Shown here in pieces: positions 36,843 through 46,533 of a stretch of 64,000 bases of DNA. The notes below the pieces were generated by a model. It was not told the origin of the DNA, ran no database searches, and saw only the letters and a list, made by a program, of their open reading frames with translations. The position numbers and the translations under genes are program-made. Source of the stretch: Helicobacter pylori (GTDB lineage Bacteria > Campylobacterota > Campylobacteria > Campylobacterales > Helicobacteraceae); contig CP032046.1 of the NCBI GenBank assembly GCA_008032955.1, forward strand, positions 1,488,001 to 1,552,000, given 5' to 3'. Each line of letters starts with the position of its first letter. Positions within the stretch are counted from its first letter, which is position 1.

Positions 36843-37535
36843 CTAGCTCAAACGCTTTTGGGCGGTTTGAAAATATTCTTTTTCTGATTCTATACCGATA
36901 AAATTTCGTTTTAAATTTTTACACGCTAAGCCGGTGGTGCCGCTCCCCATGAAAGGATCTAGCACGATGTCATTAGGGTTTGTGTGGATGGAAACGATTT
37001 TTTCCATTAAGGCTAGGCTTTTTTGCGTGGGGTGTTTCACTCTTTCAACCCCGCTCACCACAGGGCTTTTTAAGATCAAGGGCCGTAAATATTTTTCATT
37101 TTTAGGTTTGTTAAACACCCATTTGGCTTTCTTTTTAACCGCCCATAGGGCAAATTCCGTGTCTTGGACATAGCGCCGGTGGATGTTTCTTGGCATGGGA
37201 TTATTTTTAACCCACTGGATGAAATCTTTGACCACAAAGCCGTTTTCTTCTAAAAAATCAGCGATATAGCTTATGAACCTGTAAGAGCAAAAAATCACCA
37301 TGCAGCCGTTTGGATTGACTAAGGGGGCGTAGCGTGCGATCCATTCTAAAAGCTTGAAATTTTTATCCCATTCCCCAAAGTCTATGCCCTGTCTTTTAGC
37401 GCTCTTTAGGGTGGAAAAATTGTTTTTAACCGAAATGTTGTAAGGAGGGTCTGTGATGATCGCATCCACTTTTAAATTTTGCTGGTGAAAATCCTTGATG
37501 ATTTCAAAGGCGTTAGCGTGATAAATTTGTATCAT
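36843..37535 (-). CDS. N6-adenine DNA methyltransferase, beta class
   Basis: A 230-residue modification enzyme with the catalytic motif DPPY (IITDPPYNIS, residues 28-37) before the AdoMet-binding motif (DPFMGSGTTGLACK near the C terminus), the order that defines beta-class methyltransferases. It overlaps the C5 methyltransferase gene by 23 bases. In strain 26695 the same pair (HP0050 and HP0051) belongs to the HpyAVI system acting on CCTC/GAGG, one enzyme per strand type. I expect the same specificity but cannot verify it from sequence alone. Confidence 0.88.
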   Translation of the reverse strand: MIQIYHANAFEIIKDFHQQNLKVDAIITDPPYNISVKNNFSTLKSAKRQGIDFGEWDKNFKLLEWIARYAPLVNPNGCMVIFCSYRFISYIADFLEENGFVVKDFIQWVKNNPMPRNIHRRYVQDTEFALWAVKKKAKWVFNKPKNEKYLRPLILKSPVVSGVERVKHPTQKSLALMEKIVSIHTNPNDIVLDPFMGSGTTGLACKNLKRNFIGIESEKEYFQTAQKRLS

Positions 37536-38817
37536 TTCTTGCGCTTTTTAAGATCGCTTTGCCTAAGGCTAGGGCTAGAAGAGGAGGCACAGCGTTACCG
37601 ATTTGCTTGCAAACGCTCGTTTTATTGCCATAAAAGATATAATCATCGCTAAAACTCTGTATTCTGGCGGCTTCTCTGGGCGTGATAGAGCGGTGCAATT
37701 CAGGGTGAGAGTTGGTGCCATTGCTCGGGGTGTCAAAGCGTGTGTCTATGGTGGGGCTGATTTTGTTCCAATTCAAGCGCCCCCATGTGCTTTTGAATTG
37801 CTGTTTGCCATGCAAGTTCTTAGGCAAGCATTCTTTGCCTTGCTCTTTATTGATGAGCTTTAATTTCTCTAAAGCGGCTTGCGAGTGGTTGGTGGCTTGG
37901 TGGTTGTATAATTTAGGGCTATCTTTTCGCATTAAGGCTTGATAGCTTGATTGGACAGGGTTTAAATAATCGCTCTCAAACGCCCCTTCATTAGAACAAA
38001 GATAGGCTAAATCGCTTATCGCATCTTGGACATTCTCAAACGCGCTTTGTCCTTCTTTTAAATCTTTAATCCATTCTTGCATATGCTTTGGATAAGTTCT
38101 AAAACTATGATAAAAATCCGCACTATCATACTCGCCCCAACTAAGTGGTTTTAACGAGCCTATCACTTCTTTTAAAGTTTTTTCTTCTTTAAAATCAGGA
38201 AAAAATTCTAACGCGCTTATAAAATCTTTAAACTCTTTACAAACCCCTATCACTAAAGTTCTTGTTCGGCTTGAATTAGCCCCAAAATTTTTAAAATTAA
38301 TTACCTCATTATAGAGCATATAATCACCACTCAAATTTTGCTCTATCATAGTTCCTATTTCTAATAAATTATCATTTTTGTCTATACAACCTGTTTTATA
38401 AAAACTAGGGACATTTTCTAAAATAAAAAATCGGGGCTTGATTTGTTTGATCAAATCAACGCTCTCAATCACCAAAGAATTCCGTTTGATTTCATCGTTT
38501 TTCTTTTTATGATTGGCCACACTCATGCCTTGACAAGGTGGGGTTGCTACCACTAAATCAACCCTATCATTACCAAAATTTTTAGAATAAAATCCAATTC
38601 GTTTTAAAATTTTTTCTTTTATCTCTAGCTCTTTAATGTCCCCACAAATATACCCTTCATCAAATTGGCATTTATTGTTGATTCTTTGGATATTCAATCG
38701 TTTTTCTAAAATTTCATTGGTAGCAACGCATTCAAACCCTTCTTCTAAAAGCCCATAGCACCCCACTCCTGCCCCAGAAAATAAAGAAACATAGGTTAAG
38801 GTTTGATTAAAGAGCAT
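37513..38817 (-). CDS. C5-cytosine DNA methyltransferase
   Basis: A 434-residue m5C methyltransferase with motif I LFSGAGVGCYGLLEEGFE, motif IV PPCQGMSVANHKK (nucleophile cysteine), motif VI ENVPSF, motif VIII-like SRTRTLVIGV and motifs IX/X at the C terminus (RSITPREAARIQSFSDDY, KQIGNAVPPLLALALG). The target-recognition part between VIII and IX is long. Partner of the adenine methyltransferase that overlaps its 3' end. The restriction gene that accompanies this pair in strain 26695 is not present: putP begins 41 bases upstream. So the pair is orphaned here. Confidence 0.92.
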   Translation of the reverse strand: MLFNQTLTYVSLFSGAGVGCYGLLEEGFECVATNEILEKRLNIQRINNKCQFDEGYICGDIKELEIKEKILKRIGFYSKNFGNDRVDLVVATPPCQGMSVANHKKKNDEIKRNSLVIESVDLIKQIKPRFFILENVPSFYKTGCIDKNDNLLEIGTMIEQNLSGDYMLYNEVINFKNFGANSSRTRTLVIGVCKEFKDFISALEFFPDFKEEKTLKEVIGSLKPLSWGEYDSADFYHSFRTYPKHMQEWIKDLKEGQSAFENVQDAISDLAYLCSNEGAFESDYLNPVQSSYQALMRKDSPKLYNHQATNHSQAALEKLKLINKEQGKECLPKNLHGKQQFKSTWGRLNWNKISPTIDTRFDTPSNGTNSHPELHRSITPREAARIQSFSDDYIFYGNKTSVCKQIGNAVPPLLALALGKAILKSARNDTNLSR

Positions 38818-38858
38818 AAGGGGGATTTAAAGATTGGATCAAACTCATTTGAAGCACC

Positions 38859-40348
38859 TCAACGCCTCAAGCTCTCAATCTCTTTAAGCATGGTTTCAAA
38901 AGCCTCTTTAGTGCCTGCTCGCACGCTAGAAAACAAACTAAACGCAACAATGGCTATGCTCGCCACAATAAAGCCCGGAACGATTTCATAAATATCCAAA
39001 AAGCTTTTGCCAAATTTATCGTATAAAATCACCGTGCTAGCTCCAGAGAGCATGCCAGCAATCGCGCCAATGCGCGTCATTCTTGACCAAAAAAGCGAAA
39101 ACAAAATCACGGAGCCAAAACTCGCGCCAAAGCCAGCCCATGCGTAACTCACGATGCTGAGGATGCTAGCGTTTTTATCCGTTGAAATGAAAAAAGCGAT
39201 GCAAGCCACCCCTAAAACCGAAAGCCTAGAAATGGCCATCACTAATTTTTGGGGGGCGTTTTTATTGAAAATCGTCGCATAGAAATCTTCAGCAATGGTA
39301 GAAGAGCTTACAAGCAGTTGCGAACTGGCCGTGCTCATCACTGCCGCTAAAATCGCGCTCAATAAAATGCCTGTGATCCAAGGGTTAAAGAGCAATTGAC
39401 TCATCACAATGAAAATCTTTTCAGGGTCTTCTAAACTCAAATCAAATTTATGCACATACGCAACGCCTAAAAGCCCCATAGCGCATGCCCCGATCAAAGA
39501 AATGACCATCCAAGAAATCCCAATAGCGGTCGCTTTAGGCACATCTTTAATGGAGCGGATAGACATGAAGCGCACTAAAATATGGGGTTGCCCAAAATAG
39601 CCCAACCCCCAAGCGAGGCTTGAAATAATGGCGACTACGCTAGAGCCTTGCAAGAAAGAAAGGTTTTCAGGCTTGATTTCTCTAATGATTTTAATCCCCT
39701 CTCCAATCCCGCCAAGATGGATTATCATAACGATCGGCACCACGATTAAAGCGCTCATCATCAAAAGCCCTTGAATCAAATCCGTCCAGCACACCGCCTT
39801 ATACCCCCCTAAAAAGGTGTAAGAAACAATAATCAGCGTGCCAATGCTTAAAGCGTAGTTGTATTGAATGCCAAAGGTCGCTTCAAAGAGTTTGGCCCCA
39901 CTCACTAGCCCTGAAGAAATATAAAAAATAAAAAAGATTAAAATCACAAAAGCTGAAATCAAGCGCAAGATGTGTTTGTCATCGCTAAAGCGCGTTTCAA
40001 AATAATCTGAAATGGTAATAGAATTAGCGATCACGCTCGTATAAATGCGTAAGCGTTTGGCCACAAAAACCCAGTTAATCAATGCTCCTAAACTCAGCCC
40101 TATGGCGATGTGTGAATTGATAAGCCCCCCACATATAAAGCTCCAGGTAATCCCATTAAAAGCCACCCGCTCATGTCACTCGCCCCCGCGCTCAAAGCGC
40201 TAATCACAGGCCCCATAGAACGATCGCCTAAGAAATAATCCTCAGTCGTTTCGTTTTGTTTGTAAAAATAAAAACCAATATAGAGCATTAACAGCGAATA
40301 AACGACAAACATCGTAACAATAGGGGTGCTTAAAACAACATGTCCCAT
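38859..40348 (-). CDS. putP: Sodium/proline symporter PutP (frame broken by one missing base at 40125-40130)
   Basis: Restored length 496 residues, normal for PutP of the SSS family with 13 membrane spans; the N terminus [20 protein letters not shown] and the motif [28 protein letters not shown] carry the sodium and proline site residues. It imports proline, a favoured carbon and energy source in gastric fluid, with Na+. As given, the first 80 residues are cut off by a frameshift; one added base in the C6 run (G6 on the coding strand, 40125-40130) joins ALYVGG to [11 protein letters not shown]. It follows putA with a 26-base gap. Confidence 0.9.
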
Positions 40349-40374
40349 TTTGATCTCCTTATTTAATACAATAT

Positions 40375-43300
40375 TTATTTTTCAGCACAGCATGATTTGT
40401 GGCAAGTGGGTTGCCTTAAAACCCTTGAGCCTAAATTCCCGTAACGATGATAAGAGATGCTAACCGATCGCTCTAAGTGGTAATACAGCAATTCAAAACG
40501 CCCGTTCAAGCAAGGTTTAGCCGTGGCTAAAACCATCCCTAAAGCGCTCGCTTGCTTGTGCAATAAATCCAAATCGCTTTTTAAATAACGGATACGATTG
40601 AAAGCGTTCAATTTCTCGCTGAATTTTTGCAAGCTTTCATAAACAACAGGGGCGTTTGCTTGGAGCGTTTTTAAGCATTCTAAGAAAAATGTTAAATCCT
40701 TGTTCGCTCGTTCGTTTTCTGCACTGATTGTTAAAGGGGTTTGAGAAATGAGGCATGCTAGAGCCACGCCCAACATGTCGCTTAAGGTGTCCTTTTCGGT
40801 GATGCGATAGCCCACGCTTTTAACCTTAGTGTAGGAAAAGAGGTTGTCTTCGCCTCTGATTTTGACATAGTCTCTAGTCTGGCTGAATTCATGTTTATAA
40901 TGATAAGCGTAGCTCTTTGCCATAAAAATCGCGCGTTTTAATTCATGCGTGTGTTCGTCATAGCCTTTTTGAGTCAAGCCCTCTAAAGCTTCGCTTAAGG
41001 GGTTTTTTAGGGCGTGTTCGTCTTCTTCATCTTGGTGGATATTCACAAATTGCGTGATATAGTTGAAAATGCCTACCTTCCTCCCAAACCCCACAGCGGA
41101 TTTTTTAATCCCCCCAAAAGGCTGGCGCAAAACAATCGCCCCTGTGGTGGGCTTGTTGATATAGATATTACCGGCTTCAATGCGTTCTAAATAATATTCC
41201 CACTCCCTTTCGTCCAAAGACTCTAACGCGCTAGTCAGCCCGTAACCGGTAGAATTGACTATCTCTATCGCTTCGTCTAAATCTTGCGCTTTCATCACGG
41301 ATAAAATGGGTGTAAAAAGCTCAGTTTGGTGCGTGAAATCGCCTTTTTTAGTGCCGTATTTGATGCTTGGTTTCATCAAATAGGGGTTATCACCAACAAA
41401 GCTTGCCGGGATTTCGTAATTTTCATAGCTTTTTAATTCATCTATGGCTTTAATGACCTTTTCATTAGGCTTGTCCGCTAGAGTGCCGATTTTGTTTTTA
41501 AAATCAAAAGGATCGCCCACGCTAAGGCTTAGAGTCGCGTCTATTAGAGTCTTTTTGAAATTCTCATCTTCATAAACTTCTTTTTCCAACACTAAAAGCG
41601 AAGTGGCAGAACATTTTTGCCCCGAATTGCTGAAAGCTGAATGGATAACGTTCTTAATCGCCTGATCCCTGTCTGCCATTTTGCTCACAATGGTGGCGTT
41701 TTTACCGCCCGTTTCAGCGCTCAAGGCTAAAGTGGGGTTAGCTTCTAACATTTTATAAGCGGTGTCTTCGCCCCCGGTTAAAATGGCAAACTGGATGCTT
41801 TCATCTTTTAAAAGATGCTCACTAATATCGCTCCCTTTAGAGGGCAAGTAAATGAGCGCATCTCTAGGCACGCCCGCATCCCAAAAGCACTCACAAAGCT
41901 TATAACCGGTCACGCTAGACAAACTTGAGGGCTTGTAAATCACCCGATTGCCAGCGGCTAGAGGGGCAGCGATAGTGCCTACAGAAATGCCCACAGGGAA
42001 ATTCCATGGGGCGATGACCACGCCCACGCCTTTGGGGGTGAATTGCGTTTTTTCATTTTGCTCTTGTAACACCCTTAAGCTGTAAGGGTAAAACTCTAAA
42101 AAGTCAATGGCTTCACTCACTTCAGCGTCCGTTTCAGCGAAAGTCTTACCCACTTCCAAAGCGGAAATCCCTACTAAATCGCCCCTCCTTTCTCTAAAAA
42201 GCTGGGCGGTTTGACTCAATAAAGCATGGATTTCTGTGAAGCTTTTTTGACTGAAATGACTCTTATCGCTTTTAGCCACTTCTAGGGCTTTTAAAATCGC
42301 TTCCTTATCCGCTAAATGCACGCTGGCGATTTTTTTATGATGGATCTTATCAAAGACTTCTAAAGGGGTTAAATTAGGATCTTCAAACCTCCCATCTATT
42401 TCTGGGTAAAGCTCTAAAATAGGGGCGTTATGCATTTTCTCGCGCACTTTTTTAGCCCATTCTCGGTTGGCTTTTAAGATAAAATCGGTATCGCTTTCGT
42501 TTTTAAAGGAGTGGTTTGGGTAGGTGGTATGGCCGGTTTGCTTGGCGTTTCTGTCTTGGGTCCTGTGGGTGGCGTTGTCTAAAGTGGCGATTCCTTTAAG
42601 GCTGTTTAAAAAGCGTTGCTCTTGGTCTTTCCATTCGCTCGTGCCTACTTTGAGATTGAAGAAAGCTTTCATGAAATTATCGCTTGAAGTGTTTTCATCT
42701 AACCTTCTCACCAAGTAAGCGATCGCATTATTGAAATGCGCTTCATCGCACACCGGCGCATAAAGAATGAGTTTGTGCATCTCTTTTAATTCCTGGCTCG
42801 CTTGCAAGCTCATGCCCTCTAGCATTTCAAAGCTAAAATGCTCCAACACAACAGGGTCATTAAGGGCATGGATGCGCGTATAAACATAAGCGATTTCAAA
42901 AATATTGTGGCTCGCTGCGCCAATATGGATGTATTTATAATTATCGCCCTCTAAAACAAAATCCAGCATTTTGTTGTAATTAGAATCGGTGTCTTGTTTA
43001 TTGGAAAATGTGGGTAACGCCCAGTCTTTCATAGAAGCGATCGTCTCTTCGCTCTCCATGTTCGCTCCCTTAACAAAGCGGATTTTAATGGGCTTTAACC
43101 CTTTTAAAACCCTTTCTTTAGAAAAAGCGTGCAGTTTTTTCAAATATTCATAAGAATCAGGGATATAAGCTTGTAACACAATGCCGGCGTTCAAATCAAA
43201 TTTGGCGATAGATTCCATAAAAGACTCCACTGTTAGCTCTAAATCCCTAAATTCCTCCATATCCAAGTTGATGAATTTAGGCATGCCTTGCTTTTTTTCT

Positions 43301-43932
43301 TCTTCTAAAGCTAAAGCATAAAGAGCGTCTAGGCGTTTGACAATCTCTTTTTTAGAGTATTCAAAATCAAGGATATTGATTTGAGAAAAAATCGTCGTGA
43401 TTTTAATGGAAATGTATTGGATGTAGTTGGATTTTAGGGCTTGAGAGTATTTTTCAAAACGCGCAGACGCTTCTTCTTCGCCTAAAACTTCCTCGCCGAT
43501 AAAATTCACGTTCAAAATGATTTTTTCATTTTTTCTTTTTAAAATCCGCTCTTTCAATTGGCTCTCTTCTTGATCCAAGACCATCGCTTTTGTGTCGCTT
43601 CTGATTTTATTGACAAAGAAAGGCACGCTCATATCAGGCAGCATTTTCCCAAAGCTTAAAAACCCCATTAAAAGCCATTTTTCAAACGAGGAAAAAATCT
43701 CACGGCTTTTGTATTTGTCCAAAACATGCTCAATCATTTCAAAGCGGGCTTTATTGTCCAAGCATCTAAAACTCCGATCCATAAGCTCTATGAGCATGAC
43801 TTTGTTTTCAGGGTTGTTTAAAAGCTTTTGCATTTTAGAGTGGAACGCTTTTTCTTGCTCGCTCAAATGGCTACTGATACTATCTTGCAGTTTTTTAGCT
43901 AATTCTAATGAATCGTCAATGATTTTTTGCAT
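40375..43932 (-). CDS. putA: Bifunctional proline dehydrogenase / P5C dehydrogenase PutA
   Basis: A 1185-residue enzyme oxidising proline to glutamate. The proline dehydrogenase barrel occupies about residues 80-430 (with [13 protein letters not shown] and the FAD-contacting [19 protein letters not shown]), and the aldehyde dehydrogenase domain about 520-985 ([39 protein letters not shown] and the catalytic cysteine in [10 protein letters not shown]). There is no N-terminal DNA-binding domain, so it is not an autorepressor. The extreme C terminus is cysteine-rich (CHKSCCAEK). putA and putP form an operon. Confidence 0.95.
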   Translation of the reverse strand: MQKIIDDSLELAKKLQDSISSHLSEQEKAFHSKMQKLLNNPENKVMLIELMDRSFRCLDNKARFEMIEHVLDKYKSREIFSSFEKWLLMGFLSFGKMLPDMSVPFFVNKIRSDTKAMVLDQEESQLKERILKRKNEKIILNVNFIGEEVLGEEEASARFEKYSQALKSNYIQYISIKITTIFSQINILDFEYSKKEIVKRLDALYALALEEEKKQGMPKFINLDMEEFRDLELTVESFMESIAKFDLNAGIVLQAYIPDSYEYLKKLHAFSKERVLKGLKPIKIRFVKGANMESEETIASMKDWALPTFSNKQDTDSNYNKMLDFVLEGDNYKYIHIGAASHNIFEIAYVYTRIHALNDPVVLEHFSFEMLEGMSLQASQELKEMHKLILYAPVCDEAHFNNAIAYLVRRLDENTSSDNFMKAFFNLKVGTSEWKDQEQRFLNSLKGIATLDNATHRTQDRNAKQTGHTTYPNHSFKNESDTDFILKANREWAKKVREKMHNAPILELYPEIDGRFEDPNLTPLEVFDKIHHKKIASVHLADKEAILKALEVAKSDKSHFSQKSFTEIHALLSQTAQLFRERRGDLVGISALEVGKTFAETDAEVSEAIDFLEFYPYSLRVLQEQNEKTQFTPKGVGVVIAPWNFPVGISVGTIAAPLAAGNRVIYKPSSLSSVTGYKLCECFWDAGVPRDALIYLPSKGSDISEHLLKDESIQFAILTGGEDTAYKMLEANPTLALSAETGGKNATIVSKMADRDQAIKNVIHSAFSNSGQKCSATSLLVLEKEVYEDENFKKTLIDATLSLSVGDPFDFKNKIGTLADKPNEKVIKAIDELKSYENYEIPASFVGDNPYLMKPSIKYGTKKGDFTHQTELFTPILSVMKAQDLDEAIEIVNSTGYGLTSALESLDEREWEYYLERIEAGNIYINKPTTGAIVLRQPFGGIKKSAVGFGRKVGIFNYITQFVNIHQDEEDEHALKNPLSEALEGLTQKGYDEHTHELKRAIFMAKSYAYHYKHEFSQTRDYVKIRGEDNLFSYTKVKSVGYRITEKDTLSDMLGVALACLISQTPLTISAENERANKDLTFFLECLKTLQANAPVVYESLQKFSEKLNAFNRIRYLKSDLDLLHKQASALGMVLATAKPCLNGRFELLYYHLERSVSISYHRYGNLGSRVLRQPTCHKSCCAEK

Positions 43933-44260
43933 GAGCTTACCTTTTATTTAAGAATTTGGCTTGATTGTAGCATGTTTTAATCGGGTTTTTTAAGCGGTCA
44001 TTTTTAATAATGCTTTTTAATTTGTGATTGTTTTCATACTAAATGAATTTAATTATTAAAATTGATTTTTTTAAAAGTGGTAATTATTTACCGCTTAAGA
44101 CAAAAATTAGAGGAATTTTTTATCGTTTAAAAAGTTCATTTACTTTTCGTTTAAAAATAAATTTTATCATTCTCGCCGTGTAATTTAAAAGCTTCAAACC
44201 AATGAAACGATTTTAAATTAAACGGATTGATAAAAAATTTTACAAAACAAAGGATATAAA
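43933..44260. other. AT-rich divergent promoter region between putA and a small lipoprotein gene
   Basis: No gene. The region is strongly AT-rich. It contains a near-perfect inverted repeat GTGGTAATTATTTACCGC (about 44078-44095; arms GGTAA/TTACC) and direct repeats CGTTTAAAAA (44123 and 44149). These are candidate operator sites for putA, for the lipoprotein gene, or both. Confidence 0.5.
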
Positions 44261-44470
44261 ATGAAAACAATTAAAAATGGTATTATGATCGGCACACTCG
44301 GCATGTTGTTATTGAGCGGTTGCTCTAGCTTTGATGCTCAGCGTTTCGCTTGTCTCCCTAAAGACCATTCTTCAAAAGACGCTTCCACCAAAAAAGAAGC
44401 GCAATACATACCTAAGGGCTTTTTTGACCCTTATTCTTCTAACTTAAACCACTGGGATTCTACATTCTAG
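44261..44470 (+). CDS. Small predicted lipoprotein
   Basis: A 69-residue protein with a lipoprotein signal: MKTIKNGIMIGTLGMLLLSGC, lipobox LSGC with the cysteine at residue 21, followed by a short hydrophilic body (SSFDAQRFACLPKDHSSKD and on to HWDSTF). AAAGGA precedes the ATG. Function unknown; by order HP0057. It lies just upstream of the WXG100/FtsK-like operon on the same strand but is separated by 111 bases and a new promoter, so its link to that system is only positional. Confidence 0.75.
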   Translation: MKTIKNGIMIGTLGMLLLSGCSSFDAQRFACLPKDHSSKDASTKKEAQYIPKGFFDPYSSNLNHWDSTF

Positions 44471-44554
44471 GGGTTTATTAGAGGGGGCGAAAAAAGGGGG
44501 GAAATAAAGCTCATTTTAAGTTTTCTCAAATTACAATAACAATCTTTTTAACAC

Positions 44555-44563
44555 TGATATAAT
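44555..44563 (+). promoter_or_regulatory. Extended -10 promoter (TGATATAAT) for the WXG100/FtsK-like operon
   Basis: A perfect TATAAT with extended TGn lies 19 bases before the ATG at 44582, with AAAGGAG at 44567-44573 as ribosome binding site. It is the only clear promoter before nine closely spaced + strand genes. Confidence 0.65.
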
Positions 44564-44581
44564 ATAAAAGGAGATATTCTT

Positions 44582-45809
44582 ATGAGTGGCACTCATATTG
44601 TAGAAAATACGAATATTTCAAGAACGACTGCTTCCACCCCCCCCCAATAATGAAGAGCTTTTAGAACTTGTTAGAGATGTTAGAGAACTTAAAGATCGCA
44701 TTAAAAAATTAGAAGATCTTAAATTAGAAGACTTTGAACCCCTTAGAAAACTCTCTCATTTTATAGGCAATTTGTTTGGAAAATCCTCTAACGACACCCA
44801 AGAAAACCCAAAAGACGCTCAAAAAAAAGAGGAAGCGCTTAAAAAAGTCCAAGAAGAAAACGCCGAGCTGAATAGCAAAATCGCCGGGTTATCCACAGAA
44901 AAAGACAAGCTAGAAAGAGAAAGTAAAAATCTAACCACAGAAAAAGAAAACCTGACTAAAGACAAAGCCGAATTACAAAAGCAAGTGAAAGCGTTACAAG
45001 ACTCTAAGCAAGTTTTAGAAAATGTAAAAACCGATCTGACTAACGAAAACACCAAGCTAAAAAATGAAAAAACAGAGCTGAATAGCAAAATCGCCGGGTT
45101 ATCCACAGAAAAAGACAAGCTAGAAAGAGAAAGTAAAAATCTAACCACAGAAAAAGAAAACCTGACTAAAGACAAAGCCGAATTACAAAAGCAAGTGAAA
45201 GCGTTACAAGACTCTAAGCAAGTTTTAGAAAATGTAAAAACCGATCTGACTAACGAAAACACCAAGCTAAAAAATGAAAAAACAGAGCTGAATAGCAAAA
45301 TCGCCGGGTTATCCACAGAAAAAGAAAACCTAACCACAGCACTATCAGCAGCAAAAACCCAAGCCGAACAAACGAGCCAAAAACTAAAAGAGTTAGAGCA
45401 AAGGCACGCTCCATACCAAAAATTAGAAAAACTCTATGAAGTCTTTTTGGAAGTCAAAGATCGCTTGAATTTTAATTTTGTAGCAACAACTCACAGCGCA
45501 ATGGATTTGATCGCATCTGTTCTTAGCGATAGCAAATACTATTTAGAAAGCCTTTATAACAAAGCGAGCCAAGAATTAAGCGATAAGAGGAGCGATAAAG
45601 GCGAGAAATTAGCTGAATTGTTTGATTTGCTTTTTGAATATATTAAGGATAGTAAATTTGAGCGTTTGAAAGAGCCAAGCGCTTATGACTATTCTTGCAA
45701 AACGCTATACCCAGAGCAAAACTCTTCTCAAAAGATACAAAGAGTGGTTTTAAGAGGCTATAAACACAATCATAAAGTGTATCACACTATCGTGGATATG
45801 GGATCATAA
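44582..45809 (+). CDS. Phase-variable coiled-coil protein (C9 tract, off as given)
   Basis: The ATG at 44582 has a good site and promoter and begins MSGTHIVENTNISRTTAS, but runs into a C9 tract (44637-44645) and stops at TAA 44648. The open frame beyond continues to 45809. With C8 or C11 the two join (TASTPPNNEELLELVRDVRE) into a single protein of about 408 residues. The body is almost all coiled coil, including two perfect 70-residue repeats and part of a third, then a globular end (from about RHAPYQKLEKLYEVF). It corresponds to HP0058, a known type of poly-C phase-variable gene. It touches the next gene directly (TAAATG). Confidence 0.85.
44637..44645 (+). repeat. Poly-C (C9) phase-variation tract
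   Basis: Nine consecutive C after codon 18 of the coiled-coil gene. C8 or C11 gives the full protein; C9 and C10 give stops shortly after the tract. If homopolymers are undercalled in this sequence, the real count may be C10 or C11. Confidence 0.85.
44865..45323 (+). repeat. Perfect 210-bp tandem repeat inside the coiled-coil gene
   Basis: Units at 44865-45074 and 45075-45284 are identical as far as I can read, with a third partial unit to about 45323. Each encodes 70 residues starting ELNSKIAGLSTEKDKLERES and ending ENTKLKNEKT, ten heptads exactly, so gain or loss of a unit keeps both the reading frame and the coiled-coil register. Confidence 0.95.
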
Positions 45810-46523
45810 ATGGGAACGCTCATTGAAAAATGGTTTGGCTTCTCTCAAATCAGAGAAGAATTAGAAGCGCGTATCGGTGAGTTAGAAAATGAAAACACCG
45901 AATTGTTAAGAGAAAGAGAATACTTAGCTGCAGAAACTAGCGAGTTAAAAGACGCTAACAATCAATTACGGCAAAAAAACGACAAGTTATTCATAACAAA
46001 AGACAAGCTAACCAAAGAAAACACCGAGCTAGAAAACAGAAACGCCGCGCTGACTGAAAAAACCGCCGATCTGAAAACCGAAAATGACAAGCTCAACCAC
46101 CAAGTTATCGCGCTCAATAAAGAGCAGGATAGTCTCGAACAAGAGCGAGCGAAATTACAAGATGAGCATGGGTTTTTAGAAAAACGATGCGCCAATTTAG
46201 AGAAAGACAACCAACGCCTAACCGACAAGCTCAAACAATTAGAAAGCGCTCAAAAAAATTTGGAAAACACTAACAACCAGTTACGGCAAGCTAAAGAAAA
46301 AATAGCCACAGAAAAAAGCGAGTTGGAGCGAGAAATCGCGCGTTTGAAGAGTTTAGAGGGTATGGAAGCCAAAAGCGATCTGGACTTACACAACAGGCGT
46401 TTAGCGAGTGCAAACGAGGATTTAAAACGCCAAAACCGAAAATTAGAAGAAGAGAACATCGCCCTCAAAGAGAGGGTTGATGGCTTGAAAGAGCAACTCT
46501 CAAAACCACAAAAACCACAATAA
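45810..46523 (+). CDS. Coiled-coil protein
   Basis: A 237-residue protein that is coiled coil from about residue 12 to 230, with heptads such as ENTELLREREYLAAETSELK and LERENARLKSL-like repeats, no signal peptide and no membrane segment. The start ATG directly follows the stop of the preceding coiled-coil gene, so the two are translationally coupled. Segments such as KLTKENTELENRNAALTEK resemble the repeat unit of that gene, so they may be paralogues or partners. Function unknown. It could form a scaffold for the ATPases encoded downstream. Ten bases separate it from the Hsp70-like gene. Confidence 0.8.
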   Translation: MGTLIEKWFGFSQIREELEARIGELENENTELLREREYLAAETSELKDANNQLRQKNDKLFITKDKLTKENTELENRNAALTEKTADLKTENDKLNHQVIALNKEQDSLEQERAKLQDEHGFLEKRCANLEKDNQRLTDKLKQLESAQKNLENTNNQLRQAKEKIATEKSELEREIARLKSLEGMEAKSDLDLHNRRLASANEDLKRQNRKLEEENIALKERVDGLKEQLSKPQKPQ

Positions 46524-46533
46524 AGGAAATATC

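Noticed and set aside
37603..37942. Two plus-strand frames inside the C5 methyltransferase gene
   Set aside because: Shadows of conserved motifs IX and X on the other strand.
44582..44650. Annotating the 22-codon frame ending in the C tract as a separate small gene
   Set aside because: It joins exactly to the downstream frame with C8 or C11 and has the only good start site, so it is the 5' end of the phase-variable gene.
44819..45337. 172-codon minus-strand frame rich in Ser, Phe and Val
   Set aside because: It is the antisense of the coiled-coil repeats; its repeats mirror the real gene and it has no ribosome binding site.
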